Positions 14,988-23,266 of a stretch of 35,582 nucleotides of DNA are shown piece after piece; position 1 is the stretch's first letter; each line of letters starts with the position of its first letter. This DNA comes from Limiplasma sp045538465 (GTDB taxonomy: Bacteria; Bacillota; Clostridia; Christensenellales; Aristaeellaceae): positions 1-35,582 of the forward strand of contig JAZSRK010000087.1 in the NCBI GenBank assembly GCA_045538465.1, read 5' to 3'. A model generated the notes under the pieces. It did not search any database. It saw only the letters and a list, made by a program, of their open reading frames with translations, and was not told where the DNA came from. The position numbers and the translations under genes are program-made.

Positions 14988-16187
14988 GCGCAGCCAGTCC
15001 AACAGTTTTTGGCATTGTGCCGAAGGATTTTTATGGGTGAGTACATAGTTGCGGGCTTTCTCGCCCATTTCTGTACGCTGCATTTCGTTCATGGCAGCAA
15101 GGCTGCGCACCGCTTCCTGTAGGCCAGAGGAACCAGCTTCCGTGATGTAGCAAAGATAATCATCGTAATCATCAGGGATACCGTCCAGTTTGTAGCACAA
15201 TACTGGTTTACCAGAGCGCATATACTCCAATGTTTTACTGGGGAAGGAATAACGTGTAAACGTGCCAGCGGGTGAACGGGGATTGATCAGGGCGTTTGCT
15301 TGTGCTTGCAGAGCCAACGCCTTTTTTTGCGGCACAAAGCCCTCAAAGTGAATGTTTGCGTACTTGTCTGCGAATGCCTTCGTCTCCTCTGTCATTGCAC
15401 CGCCGCCGCATATACGCAAGTGGTACTCTGGCATACCAGCAAAAGCCTCTAACATTTCCCTGATGCCAAGCTCAGGGCTAAGGGTACCTGTATACAGCAC
15501 CTCAAAGGGCTTGCATTCGCAGGCGGATGTTTCCACTTCCTGATCTTTGTGCTGTTGGATGAGTCCCTCGATCACAAGCGTTTGCTTTCCATCACAGGGG
15601 ATCACCTCTGCCATATGCTTTGTAAGAAGTACAAAAGCATCCATTTCTTTACAAAGAGATAGCTGCTTCTCCCCCATGCGGCGCTCCAGCTTTTTCAAAA
15701 GGCCCCTTCGCCCGGAAGAAAGCCCATACTCGTTGGGCAGGTCGGTAACGATCACTGCTACTTTCAAATCGGGGCATTCACGCTTCACATGAATAATCGC
15801 TTTTAAATAGGGCAAATACTGAGTGTAAACCAAAACCGTTCTGTTGCAAGGCGAAGCCTGTACCCAGCGTTTAAGGGCCTTTGCAGCGCGATTTGCGCGC
15901 ATTTGTTGCTTGATAATAGGAATATTCAAAGCACCCAGCTGATGCACTCGACCATTCTCGTAGGAAGTTTCTTTCAGCCAAAGCTTACAATACTGCAAAG
16001 GATAAATACCAACAGGCAGGGCATTGATTACAGACAATTCTTCGTGAGGCTCTAAACAGGATACGATCCCTTCAATAAATGCTTTCTGATAATTATTGAT
16101 CTGGTTTTGCATGCCGCTCTTACTGAGTGATGCAACTTCCTCGTAGCACTCATCAGGATAGTAGAGCGTCATCATCAGAACATTCAT
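14979..16187 (-). CDS. GT4-like glycosyltransferase (third of three)
   Basis: Probable GT-B fold, retaining sugar transferase acting at the cytoplasmic face of the membrane, 402 residues. The C-terminal half carries the nucleotide-sugar domain: VLYTGTLSPELGIREMLEAF, RICGGGAMTEE and FPSKTLEYMRSGKPVLCYKLDGIP, the last holding the family's Glu-x7-Glu type region. No membrane segment is evident. The start is the ATG at 16187 (AAGGAG eight bases upstream), overlapping the previous stop by 4 bases; a TTG six bases earlier is too near the ribosome site. It is the last gene of the long minus-strand run. The acceptor and sugar cannot be read from the sequence. Confidence 0.88.
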   Translation of the reverse strand: MNVLMMTLYYPDECYEEVASLSKSGMQNQINNYQKAFIEGIVSCLEPHEELSVINALPVGIYPLQYCKLWLKETSYENGRVHQLGALNIPIIKQQMRANRAAKALKRWVQASPCNRTVLVYTQYLPYLKAIIHVKRECPDLKVAVIVTDLPNEYGLSSGRRGLLKKLERRMGEKQLSLCKEMDAFVLLTKHMAEVIPCDGKQTLVIEGLIQQHKDQEVETSACECKPFEVLYTGTLSPELGIREMLEAFAGMPEYHLRICGGGAMTEETKAFADKYANIHFEGFVPQKKALALQAQANALINPRSPAGTFTRYSFPSKTLEYMRSGKPVLCYKLDGIPDDYDDYLCYITEAGSSGLQEAVRSLAAMNEMQRTEMGEKARNYVLTHKNPSAQCQKLLDWLRLL

Positions 16188-17389
16188 TGGCAAAGCTCCT
16201 TATACAAAGACAAGTATTGCAGATAGGTATCTCTGCAATCGAAAACTTTACTGCGCTCAAAGCAAGCCGGGCGCATTTGTTCGCAGCGCTGGCATATATC
16301 TACAATAGCGCTGCATAGCTGGTCTTGGTCTCCCTTTGGCACTACCAGACCGCATGCAGGGGTCACGGCTTCCGGACAGCCACCTGTGGCAAAACATACG
16401 ATCGGTGTACCGCAGGCCAAAGCTTCCAGATTGACCATAGGCATATTATCTTCCAGCGTTGGGTTAGCAAAGCAATCGGCTACTGTGTACCATGCTGCCA
16501 GCTCATCAACATTGGCTGTACTGGTAAGCCCAAGCATTGCCTCCGGCAGAGCTGCCACTTGCGCTTCGCTTAGACCGATCAGAACAAAGCAGTAATCGCT
16601 GCCCAATTCCTTTGCGGCCTTAACCAGATAAGGCAGCCCCTTGCGTTCGTCCCAATCCGATGCAACGGATAAGACGATCTTCTTATCTTCTAATCCATAA
16701 CGGGTACGCAGATCGGAGCTGACCGGTTTAAAGTTTGAAAAATTGATGCCGTTATAAATGACCCTGCAGGGATAGTGTCCCAAATGAGAACGTTGCAAAT
16801 AAGCTTTCAACCATTGGCAAGGTGTTACAAAGGTCATGTTTTCAGGTTTGTTGAGGTATTTTTTCTTGATACGGTGGTTTCGCCGACTGCCGTCTAACCC
16901 CTTACAGATAGGATATCGGTCAAGGCTGGGGCAATGATGGCATTCTGTTTGCCACCTGTCGCAGCCGGATGCATCAAAGTATGCGCAATGACCGGTAAAA
17001 GGCCAGCAATCATGCAGTGTCCATACCACAGGAACCCTCACGCTGGCCAAATAACGAAACAACGTAGGAATGTGCAGATATGCGCCGTGGATGTTATGGA
17101 GATGGATCAGATCTGGTTGAAACTTCTCAATATCACGAATCAACGCACGGGTCGCTATCACGCTGCCGAGCCCTTCACCATCTGCCAGCTTGCGCAAAGC
17201 GCCATGCAGCTTTCTGCCCCATTTACCGCCAATTTTGTATGCATATGGGGCAGCTTCAGCAGAGGGGGCCTCAGCGCCGTAACCAAAGCGCACCGAACCG
17301 CCATCCTGCAAAACCAGCTTGCAAATATCCCATGCAATGCGACCGGTGCTCTTTAGGCCGCAGAAGGTATTCAGCTGATAGACGCGCAT
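16184..17389 (-). CDS. GT4 glycosyltransferase with Cys-rich HDCWPFTGHC motif (second of three)
   Basis: GT-B family glycosyltransferase, 401 residues. The N-terminal acceptor domain holds the subgroup motif HDCWPFTGHCAYF, followed by CxxWxxxCxxCP at about residues 118-147, known from exopolysaccharide or capsule transferases of the WcaC-like type. The C-terminal donor domain has LSVASDWDERKGLPYLV, NPTLEDNMPMVNLEALACGTP and CFATGGCPEAV. AAGGAG lies about seven bases before the ATG, three bases after the stop of the upstream gene. It probably adds one sugar of a surface polysaccharide. The cluster lacks a flippase, polymerase and priming transferase, so the full pathway must lie elsewhere. Confidence 0.9.
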   Translation of the reverse strand: MRVYQLNTFCGLKSTGRIAWDICKLVLQDGGSVRFGYGAEAPSAEAAPYAYKIGGKWGRKLHGALRKLADGEGLGSVIATRALIRDIEKFQPDLIHLHNIHGAYLHIPTLFRYLASVRVPVVWTLHDCWPFTGHCAYFDASGCDRWQTECHHCPSLDRYPICKGLDGSRRNHRIKKKYLNKPENMTFVTPCQWLKAYLQRSHLGHYPCRVIYNGINFSNFKPVSSDLRTRYGLEDKKIVLSVASDWDERKGLPYLVKAAKELGSDYCFVLIGLSEAQVAALPEAMLGLTSTANVDELAAWYTVADCFANPTLEDNMPMVNLEALACGTPIVCFATGGCPEAVTPACGLVVPKGDQDQLCSAIVDICQRCEQMRPACFERSKVFDCRDTYLQYLSLYKELCQ

Positions 17390-17392
17390 GAG

Positions 17393-18592
17393 CTACTCCT
17401 TCCCGCTGAGCGTTTGCAAAAGCTGTTCCAGCTTATCAATATGTTTTTTCTTGGTAAAATTGGCTGCATAATAGTTTTTGCCATTCTCCCCCATTTGTGC
17501 ATGCTTATCAGCCTCTTGCACAAAGCGGCGTACCACTTCAGCAAAAGCCTGTGCATCGTCTGGTGGAGCGCAATAACCGCATTGTGCTTGTTCGATCACG
17601 TACGCAGCTTCGCCGCCAATGGAACCAAGCACAGGTTTACCAGTAGCCATATAACTCTGCACCTTGCCTGGCAGCGTATCGTTTACACTGATGTGATCCC
17701 GCATGCTTACCAGCAAAGCATCAGCTGCGGCATAATACGCAGGCATATCCTCCAACGGCTTGCGGCCATGGAATGTAACCTGCTCAGAGAGTTCCAGTTC
17801 TTCTGCCAGTGCACAGCATGTTTCCAAATTGCTACCGTCACCAACAATATCCCATTGAATGTGCTCATCTTTCAGAAGCGCTGCGGCTTTGAGCAGCACT
17901 TCAACATTCTGCATTTTGCCAATGTTTCCTGCAAAAACAAGCCGGAACTGATCCGGGGTAGTCTGGTTCGGTACATTGGTTTCAAACAGGTCATCGGCAA
18001 ACTGGGGCATATAGTGCTCATCCGGCATAGAAATACCATGGGTCTCCTGCATGTACTGCTGAAAACGCTTGGATGAGTACAGAAGCACATTGGCACGCCG
18101 GTAGATCCACCTGCTCACCTTGCCCATCATCCGGTAAAACAGCGATTCAGGCGCAATATTCATAGCAGCCAGACAAGCAGGCCAGATATCCAGAACATAG
18201 ATGACGAACGGTTTGCGTGTAAAGAGCTTCAATATGGCTCCCGGCATACTCATAAGCACAGGCGATGTGGAGAAGGAATAGATCACATCATAATCCTTCT
18301 TCATAAACAATGCTTTGAGAGTCGCCGAAGACATATAGCTGACATAGTTGATGGCCAAGCCTACTTTGGAAGGCTTTCTGCCAATTTCCATGCAGCGGCG
18401 TATATGTACGCCATTTCGCTCCTGACGGCGATTTTGCAGGCGTTTGTATTCCTTAGGCACAATGCCCGTTGGATAGTTTGGCAAACCCACCAGCGCCGTT
18501 ACAGTATGCCCACGCTCTGCCAACGCTTCGCATATTTCTGTTACCCGAAAGTTCTCTGGCCAGTAATGCTGACAGACCACCAGAATATTCAT
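17393..18592 (-). CDS. GT4 glycosyltransferase, WbuB/WcaI-like (first of three)
   Basis: GT-B fold glycosyltransferase, 399 residues. The N-terminus MNILVVCQHYWPENFRVTE with later LPNYPTG and VLDIWP is typical of the WbuB/WcaI group of amino-sugar or fucose-type transferases. The donor domain has VFAGNIGKMQNVEVLLKAA, WDIVGDGS and LPGKVQSYMATGKPVLGS. A hydrophobic stretch near residues 105-130 may help membrane association. The start lies four bases after the mtaD stop; the ribosome site (AGGAAGAG) is inside mtaD. The sugar specificity is unknown. Confidence 0.9.
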   Translation of the reverse strand: MNILVVCQHYWPENFRVTEICEALAERGHTVTALVGLPNYPTGIVPKEYKRLQNRRQERNGVHIRRCMEIGRKPSKVGLAINYVSYMSSATLKALFMKKDYDVIYSFSTSPVLMSMPGAILKLFTRKPFVIYVLDIWPACLAAMNIAPESLFYRMMGKVSRWIYRRANVLLYSSKRFQQYMQETHGISMPDEHYMPQFADDLFETNVPNQTTPDQFRLVFAGNIGKMQNVEVLLKAAALLKDEHIQWDIVGDGSNLETCCALAEELELSEQVTFHGRKPLEDMPAYYAAADALLVSMRDHISVNDTLPGKVQSYMATGKPVLGSIGGEAAYVIEQAQCGYCAPPDDAQAFAEVVRRFVQEADKHAQMGENGKNYYAANFTKKKHIDKLEQLLQTLSGKE

Positions 18593-18596
18593 GCTA

Positions 18597-19910
18597 TCAC
18601 TTCGCTCTTCCTGCTCTTGTCATCAGTGCATGGGCTTCCCGATGTGCGGTCTCAATAACCTTCTTCTCATCCATCGTCAGGAACTGACCGTTATGGTAAA
18701 GCACTTTTCCGTCTACCATGGTCATCTTCACGTTACGGGATTCGGTTGCATAGATCAGGTTGCCTTCCATTTCGGCGGAGGGGCACATGTTCATATCGCC
18801 TGCATCCACCAAGATGATATCTGCCAAATACCCTGCCTTCAGAAGCCCCAGATCATCATAGCCAAGAGCCTTTGCGCCCACACTGGTTGCGGCGGCAAGG
18901 GTCTGTGCAGGGCTGACGACCGTGGGATCCAGCAAGGTGCCCTTTTGCAGCATGGGCATCAGCTTGATCTCTTCCCACAGGTTCAGGTTGTTGTTGCTGG
19001 CAACGCCATCGGTGCCAAGGGTAATGTTACAGCCGGCATTCAGCATTTTGGAAATGGGGGCAATACCGCTGGCAAGCTTCAAGTTGCTTACGGGGTTGTG
19101 GGCAATAAACACGCCGTGCTTAGCGAAGATCTCGATGTCGTTATCATCCATCCAAACGCAATGGGCTGCGATGGTAGGCACATCCAAAAGCCCCAGCTTT
19201 TCCAGATAAACAGCGGGGGTAATGCCGTGTCGTTCAATGCAGCCGGTGCGATCCAAGCTGGTCTCGCAAATGTGGATGTGCAGCGGCACCTGCATCTCTT
19301 GTGCTACTTCTTTGGCTCTCAGCAAGAGAACTTCGGTCGTAGCAGCTTCACTATGGGGCGCGATATTCACACGGATACGGTCGTTGGCGGCATGCTGCCA
19401 CTTCATGGCAAACTCGATGCCAGGTTCCAGATCGGCACAGCTGCCGTCAAAATCGATAACGCCATAGCCAAGCATTGCACGGATACCGCTATCCACAACG
19501 CTTTCTGCCAGACGATCCATGCGGAAGTACATATCGTTGAAGGAAGTGGTGCCGCAACGGAGCATCTCCAATATGCCCAGATCGCTGCCTGCCTTGACCG
19601 ACTCATCAGTCAAAAACTTTTCGATGGGCCAGACCACTTCGTTCAGCCAACGTTCCAAAGGCAGATCGCTACCGGCGCTGCGCATCATGGTCATGGGTGT
19701 ATGGGTGTGCAGGTTGCAAAGACCGGGCATGGCCAAAGCGCCCTCGCCGTCGATCACCTTATCTGCTTCAAAGCGGGGCGCCTCTGCCTTGGAACCGGCA
19801 TATACGATCCGCTGACCGTCGATCTGGATCTCTGCATTGTAAATAAAGGGGATGTTTTCTTCATTGGTAACGCCGGGCGTCATGTTGATGTTGGTAAGCA
19901 ACGTTCGCAT
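18597..19910 (-). CDS. mtaD: 5'-methylthioadenosine/S-adenosylhomocysteine deaminase-type amidohydrolase
   Basis: Metal-dependent deaminase of the MtaD/TrzN/AtzB branch, probably converting S-adenosylhomocysteine and methylthioadenosine to the inosyl forms. 437 residues, the usual length. Metal and substrate residues are all present: H68 and H70 (NLHTHTPMTMMR), H213 and E216 (HIHICET), H250 (AAHCVW) and D301 (TLGTDGVASNNNLN). The start has GAGGAGG eight bases upstream, 17 bases after the hslU stop, so it reads as part of the same transcript. The substrate within this branch cannot be fixed by sequence alone (guanine or other adenosine derivatives are alternatives). A 449-codon antisense open frame on the plus strand is a shadow. 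Confidence 0.88.
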   Translation of the reverse strand: MRTLLTNINMTPGVTNEENIPFIYNAEIQIDGQRIVYAGSKAEAPRFEADKVIDGEGALAMPGLCNLHTHTPMTMMRSAGSDLPLERWLNEVVWPIEKFLTDESVKAGSDLGILEMLRCGTTSFNDMYFRMDRLAESVVDSGIRAMLGYGVIDFDGSCADLEPGIEFAMKWQHAANDRIRVNIAPHSEAATTEVLLLRAKEVAQEMQVPLHIHICETSLDRTGCIERHGITPAVYLEKLGLLDVPTIAAHCVWMDDNDIEIFAKHGVFIAHNPVSNLKLASGIAPISKMLNAGCNITLGTDGVASNNNLNLWEEIKLMPMLQKGTLLDPTVVSPAQTLAAATSVGAKALGYDDLGLLKAGYLADIILVDAGDMNMCPSAEMEGNLIYATESRNVKMTMVDGKVLYHNGQFLTMDEKKVIETAHREAHALMTRAGRAK

Positions 19911-19927
19911 TCCAAAACCCTCCTCAG

Positions 19928-21298
19928 TTACAGAATGTAGCGCTTCATATCCATGGTTACTTCATCGGGGCCCAAGTGATCGATCACATAATCGCCGTTA
20001 ATGTTCAGGTACACATTGGGCATTTCATCGCCGCCAGCATTAAAGCTGATGTCTTCCAGCAGTTTTTCAAACACAGCGTGGAGACGGCGGGCACCGATAT
20101 CTTCCTTGGTCTCGTTAAGAACATAGGCAGCGTTGGCGATGGCATCAATGGCGCTGTCTTCAAAGGAGATAAACACCTTATCTACAGCCAAAAGCGCTTC
20201 GTATTGGCGTGTAAGTGCGTTTTCCGGCTGGGTGAGGATGGCCTTGAAATCATCTTTGGTAAGGCTTTTCAAGTTGACGTGTACAGGAAAACGACCTTGC
20301 AATTCCGGGATAAGATCGGTCACCTTGGCCACATGGAAAGCGCCTGCTGCAATAAACAGCATATAGTCGGTACGTACTGGGCCGTACTTGGTGTTAACAG
20401 TGCTGCCTTCCACGATAGGCAGAATGTCGCGCTGCACACCTTCGCGGCTTACATCGGGGCCGTGACCGCCTGCAGAACGACCGGCGACTTTATCGATCTC
20501 ATCGATAAACACGATCCCCTGTTGTTCTGCTCTGCGGATGGCTTCTTCGCGAACCTCATCTTCATCGATAAGTTTATCAGATTCTTCTTCCAAAAGGATC
20601 TTACGGGCTTCCTTTACCTTTACCCGGCGAATTTTTGTTTTCTTGGGCATCATACCGCCCATCATATCGCCAAGCTTAATGGAGCTACCGCCCAGTTCCA
20701 ATTCGGGCATGCTGTCTTCTACTTCTACTTCGATCTCTCGATCTTCCAACAAGCCTTCCCGGAGCTGCTTTAAAGCATCATCCCGCTTTAGTGCCAATTG
20801 TGCCTGTTCGGCTTGAGAAGGTTCGGGTTCCTTTTTACCGCCCATTAAAAATTCAAAAGGATTGGATGAAGAGTTTTTCTTGGGCGGGTTGACGAGCAGG
20901 TTTACCAGACGATCTTCTGCCAGAACGGCTGCGCGGGTCTTTACCTGTTCCATCCGCTCATTGCGAACCATACGAATAGCATTTTCCATCAAATCGCGGA
21001 TGATGCTCTCCACATCACGCCCCACATAGCCGACCTCGGTAAATTTGGTGGCTTCTACCTTTACAAAAGGCGCCTTGACCAGTTTTGCCAGTCTGCGGGC
21101 GATCTCGGTCTTACCAACACCTGTTGGGCCGATCATCAGAATATTCTTGGGGCTGATCTCGCTTCGCATGGCCTCGTCAAGCTTGGAGCGGCGGTAACGG
21201 TTTCTGAGTGCAATAGCAACCGCCCGCTTGGCTTCTTGCTGACCGATAATAAAGCGATCCAGCTCATGCATGATCTCTCTAGGGGTTAATTCCTTCAT
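19928..21298 (-). CDS. hslU: HslU, ATPase subunit of the HslUV protease
   Basis: AAA+ unfoldase that feeds proteins into HslV, 456 residues. Walker A is at G57-T64 (GPTGVGKT), followed by a GYVGRDVESIIRDL pore-loop region. The intermediate domain includes a MMGGMMPKKTKIRR segment. Walker B is VFIDEIDK, with REGVQRDILPIVEG, ELQGRFPV and GARRLH near the C-terminus. The end MDMKRYIL is the tail that docks into HslV. The start is the ATG at 21298 with AGGAGG six bases upstream; that site overlaps the hslV TAG stop. A 60-residue upstream extension would cover hslV coding sequence and is rejected. Confidence 0.97.
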   Translation of the reverse strand: MKELTPREIMHELDRFIIGQQEAKRAVAIALRNRYRRSKLDEAMRSEISPKNILMIGPTGVGKTEIARRLAKLVKAPFVKVEATKFTEVGYVGRDVESIIRDLMENAIRMVRNERMEQVKTRAAVLAEDRLVNLLVNPPKKNSSSNPFEFLMGGKKEPEPSQAEQAQLALKRDDALKQLREGLLEDREIEVEVEDSMPELELGGSSIKLGDMMGGMMPKKTKIRRVKVKEARKILLEEESDKLIDEDEVREEAIRRAEQQGIVFIDEIDKVAGRSAGGHGPDVSREGVQRDILPIVEGSTVNTKYGPVRTDYMLFIAAGAFHVAKVTDLIPELQGRFPVHVNLKSLTKDDFKAILTQPENALTRQYEALLAVDKVFISFEDSAIDAIANAAYVLNETKEDIGARRLHAVFEKLLEDISFNAGGDEMPNVYLNINGDYVIDHLGPDEVTMDMKRYIL

Positions 21299-21308
21299 GG
21301 ACTGCCTC

Positions 21309-21839
21309 CTAAATGGTTTCGACAGAGATATGGTCGTTGGTATACACGCAAATGGAAGCAGCAACTTCCAACGCTTTAACAGCAATACTTTCTGCCGAAA
21401 GGTCGGTATTCTCAACAAGGGCACGAGCCGCTGCCAATGCATAGTTGCCGCCGGAGCCAATGGCTGCAACGCCGCCATCAGGATCCATCACTTCGCCCGT
21501 ACCGCTGATGACCAGCATACTATTTTTATCGGCAGCGATCATCATGCTTTCCAGCTTGCGGGCGTTGTCGCTGCGCCATTCTTGCGCCAGCAATACAGCC
21601 GCTCTTTCCAGATTGCCGCCGCATTGAGTAAGCTTTTCTTCAAAACGTTCACACAGCGTAAAAGCATCAGCGACAGATCCGGCAAAGCCGAGAATGACTT
21701 GACCATTATAAATACGGCGTACCTTGCGGGCAGTGGACTTGAAGACAGTGCTTTCCCCCATGGTCACCTGTCCGTCGCCAGCAATGGCGACCTGCTCGCC
21801 TCTGCGCACAGCGCAAATGGTGGTTCCCATAAACTTCAT
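21309..21839 (-). CDS. hslV: HslV, proteolytic subunit of the HslUV protease
   Basis: Threonine protease of proteasome beta-type fold, 176 residues. The N-terminus reads MKFMGTTICAV: the Thr after Gly (residue 6) is the expected nucleophile, exposed after removal of a short leader, as in other MxxGTT-type Firmicute HslV proteins. Further family features are GDGQVTMGESTVFK, KVRRIYNGQVILGFAGSVADAF and the acidic GSGGNYALAAARAL. The start overlaps the stop of the upstream hydrolase-like gene by 4 bases and hslU follows ten bases later. It forms a two-ring dodecamer with HslU in the cytoplasm. Confidence 0.96.
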   Translation of the reverse strand: MKFMGTTICAVRRGEQVAIAGDGQVTMGESTVFKSTARKVRRIYNGQVILGFAGSVADAFTLCERFEEKLTQCGGNLERAAVLLAQEWRSDNARKLESMMIAADKNSMLVISGTGEVMDPDGGVAAIGSGGNYALAAARALVENTDLSAESIAVKALEVAASICVYTNDHISVETI

Positions 21840-23239
21840 TGTGCTACCTCCGCACTATCTGCATTGGATATACGCTGTTTGATCCATCCAGCCATATCAC
21901 GCACGGCAACTACTTCGATGCCTGCATCCACAGCATACTGGGGCACTCCGTTTGCATCCACGCTCAAGTCGTTAGCCAGCATATGGTTGAGGCCGCGGTA
22001 GGTCTGATAATCGCAGAATTCACCGTAATGTTTCAGTTCTTCTGCCCAAGCACGCCAGCCATCATCTTCGCTGACCGCTGCATCGTTGCGACCCTGTACA
22101 ACATAGGTAGGCAACTCCAAATCGATGATCAGAGATACATGGTTGTGCTGCTCCATATCCCAGAAATAGCGTGCATCGCGGCCGAGGAGTTGAACGCCAT
22201 TGATGTCTGCTTCATCCTTGCGGCGCAGGTTGCGGACCAGATCGCCGATATCGCCTCTTTCATCTCTGGAAAGATGAGAAAGGTCTGTTCTTTCAAACAC
22301 TTGCATGGCATAGCTTTTGGGATTGCTGCCGATGAGGATCATACCGTCGATCAGGCCTTGAGATTCCATAGCGATATAGGGCGCTACAAGCGCACCAAAA
22401 CCATGACCGATGGCCACAATGGCATCAGGATCTACGTTCTCGTTGGTAGCCAGCAGCTCAGTTGCTGCAACAGCATCTGCTATTACTTCGTCGTAAAGCG
22501 TCATGCTGGGGTCTTCGCCATACACAAAAGTGCGCTTATCGTAGCGGATGCTGGCAATACCCAGTTCTGCCAGTTCCTGTGCCAGATGTTCAAAGAAGCG
22601 GGTTTGACCAACAGTTGCGTTCATATCCAGTGCGCCTTCATCGTGAATGAGCACACAGGCAGGAACCTTTTGCCCGGGTTCGATACCGGCGGGCAGTGTT
22701 ATAATGGCATTCAGCTCTACGTTGGTGCCTTCGTTGATGACCACAGGGATCTCTTCGTAAGCAGCGGTGATCTCCGGCTGTGCATCAACAGCAAAACCAA
22801 CATCGATCTCTTGCTTGGCAGCGGGCACAAACTCCACCGACATTACTTCCCAGTCATCTTCGTAATTCTTGTGGGTAAAGTACACATCAAGATCCTGCTT
22901 TTCCATGTGCATATGAATCACATGGGTCTTGCTGTTGTACGCACTTTCTTCGTAGCAAGTATACTCGCCAAGACAGATAAACTCGCCGGTAAGCCATTCA
23001 AGTTCGGTCAACATTTTTTCATAGGTAAACTCGGGCATGTAGCGGCGTATCTGCAAATCGTAATAGCTGTACAGCTCAGGCATTTTATTGCCCTGAATAT
23101 AGTCCATAACGTACTGACGGACGGTTTCCTCCGTCCATACAGGTACATCGGCGTCCATTTTTTTGGATTTTGCCATAGATGTTGCAGGCATTACGAACAA
23201 AAACGATGCAACCAGCAAAATGGCAACGAAACGTTTCAT
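21836..23239 (-). CDS. Secreted DUF3887 plus alpha/beta-hydrolase-like protein lacking the nucleophile Ser
   Basis: 467 residues. A signal peptide covers 1-23 (basic start, hydrophobic FVAILLVASFLFVMP, then SMA before the cut) with no lipobox Cys. Residues about 35-140 resemble a DUF3887-type domain and 165-455 an alpha/beta hydrolase. The nucleophile elbow reads GHGFG at 278-282, so residue 280 (codon 22400-22402, GGT) is Gly where Ser is expected. The oxyanion segment reads HDEG rather than HGSG. The other catalytic candidates, Asp in VVQGRND and His in GLNHML, remain. It is probably a pseudoenzyme or binding protein outside the membrane. It is coupled by ATGA to hslV, in the place where Bacillus has xerC/codV. 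AGGAGG lies upstream of the ATG. Confidence 0.85.
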   Translation of the reverse strand: MKRFVAILLVASFLFVMPATSMAKSKKMDADVPVWTEETVRQYVMDYIQGNKMPELYSYYDLQIRRYMPEFTYEKMLTELEWLTGEFICLGEYTCYEESAYNSKTHVIHMHMEKQDLDVYFTHKNYEDDWEVMSVEFVPAAKQEIDVGFAVDAQPEITAAYEEIPVVINEGTNVELNAIITLPAGIEPGQKVPACVLIHDEGALDMNATVGQTRFFEHLAQELAELGIASIRYDKRTFVYGEDPSMTLYDEVIADAVAATELLATNENVDPDAIVAIGHGFGALVAPYIAMESQGLIDGMILIGSNPKSYAMQVFERTDLSHLSRDERGDIGDLVRNLRRKDEADINGVQLLGRDARYFWDMEQHNHVSLIIDLELPTYVVQGRNDAAVSEDDGWRAWAEELKHYGEFCDYQTYRGLNHMLANDLSVDANGVPQYAVDAGIEVVAVRDMAGWIKQRISNADSAEVAQ

Positions 23240-23266
23240 AAATGGCTCCTCCTTATTGGCTCAGCA

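Noticed and set aside
18591..19940. 449-codon open frame on the plus strand
   Set aside because: It lies antisense to mtaD, which has all its metal-binding residues, a good ribosome site and operon spacing. The antisense protein resembles nothing and is rich in His and Gly, as expected from a shadow frame.
21299..21478. 60-residue N-terminal extension of hslU
   Set aside because: It overlaps the hslV coding sequence; the ATG at 21298 has AGGAGG and gives the standard HslU N-terminus (ELTPREI).
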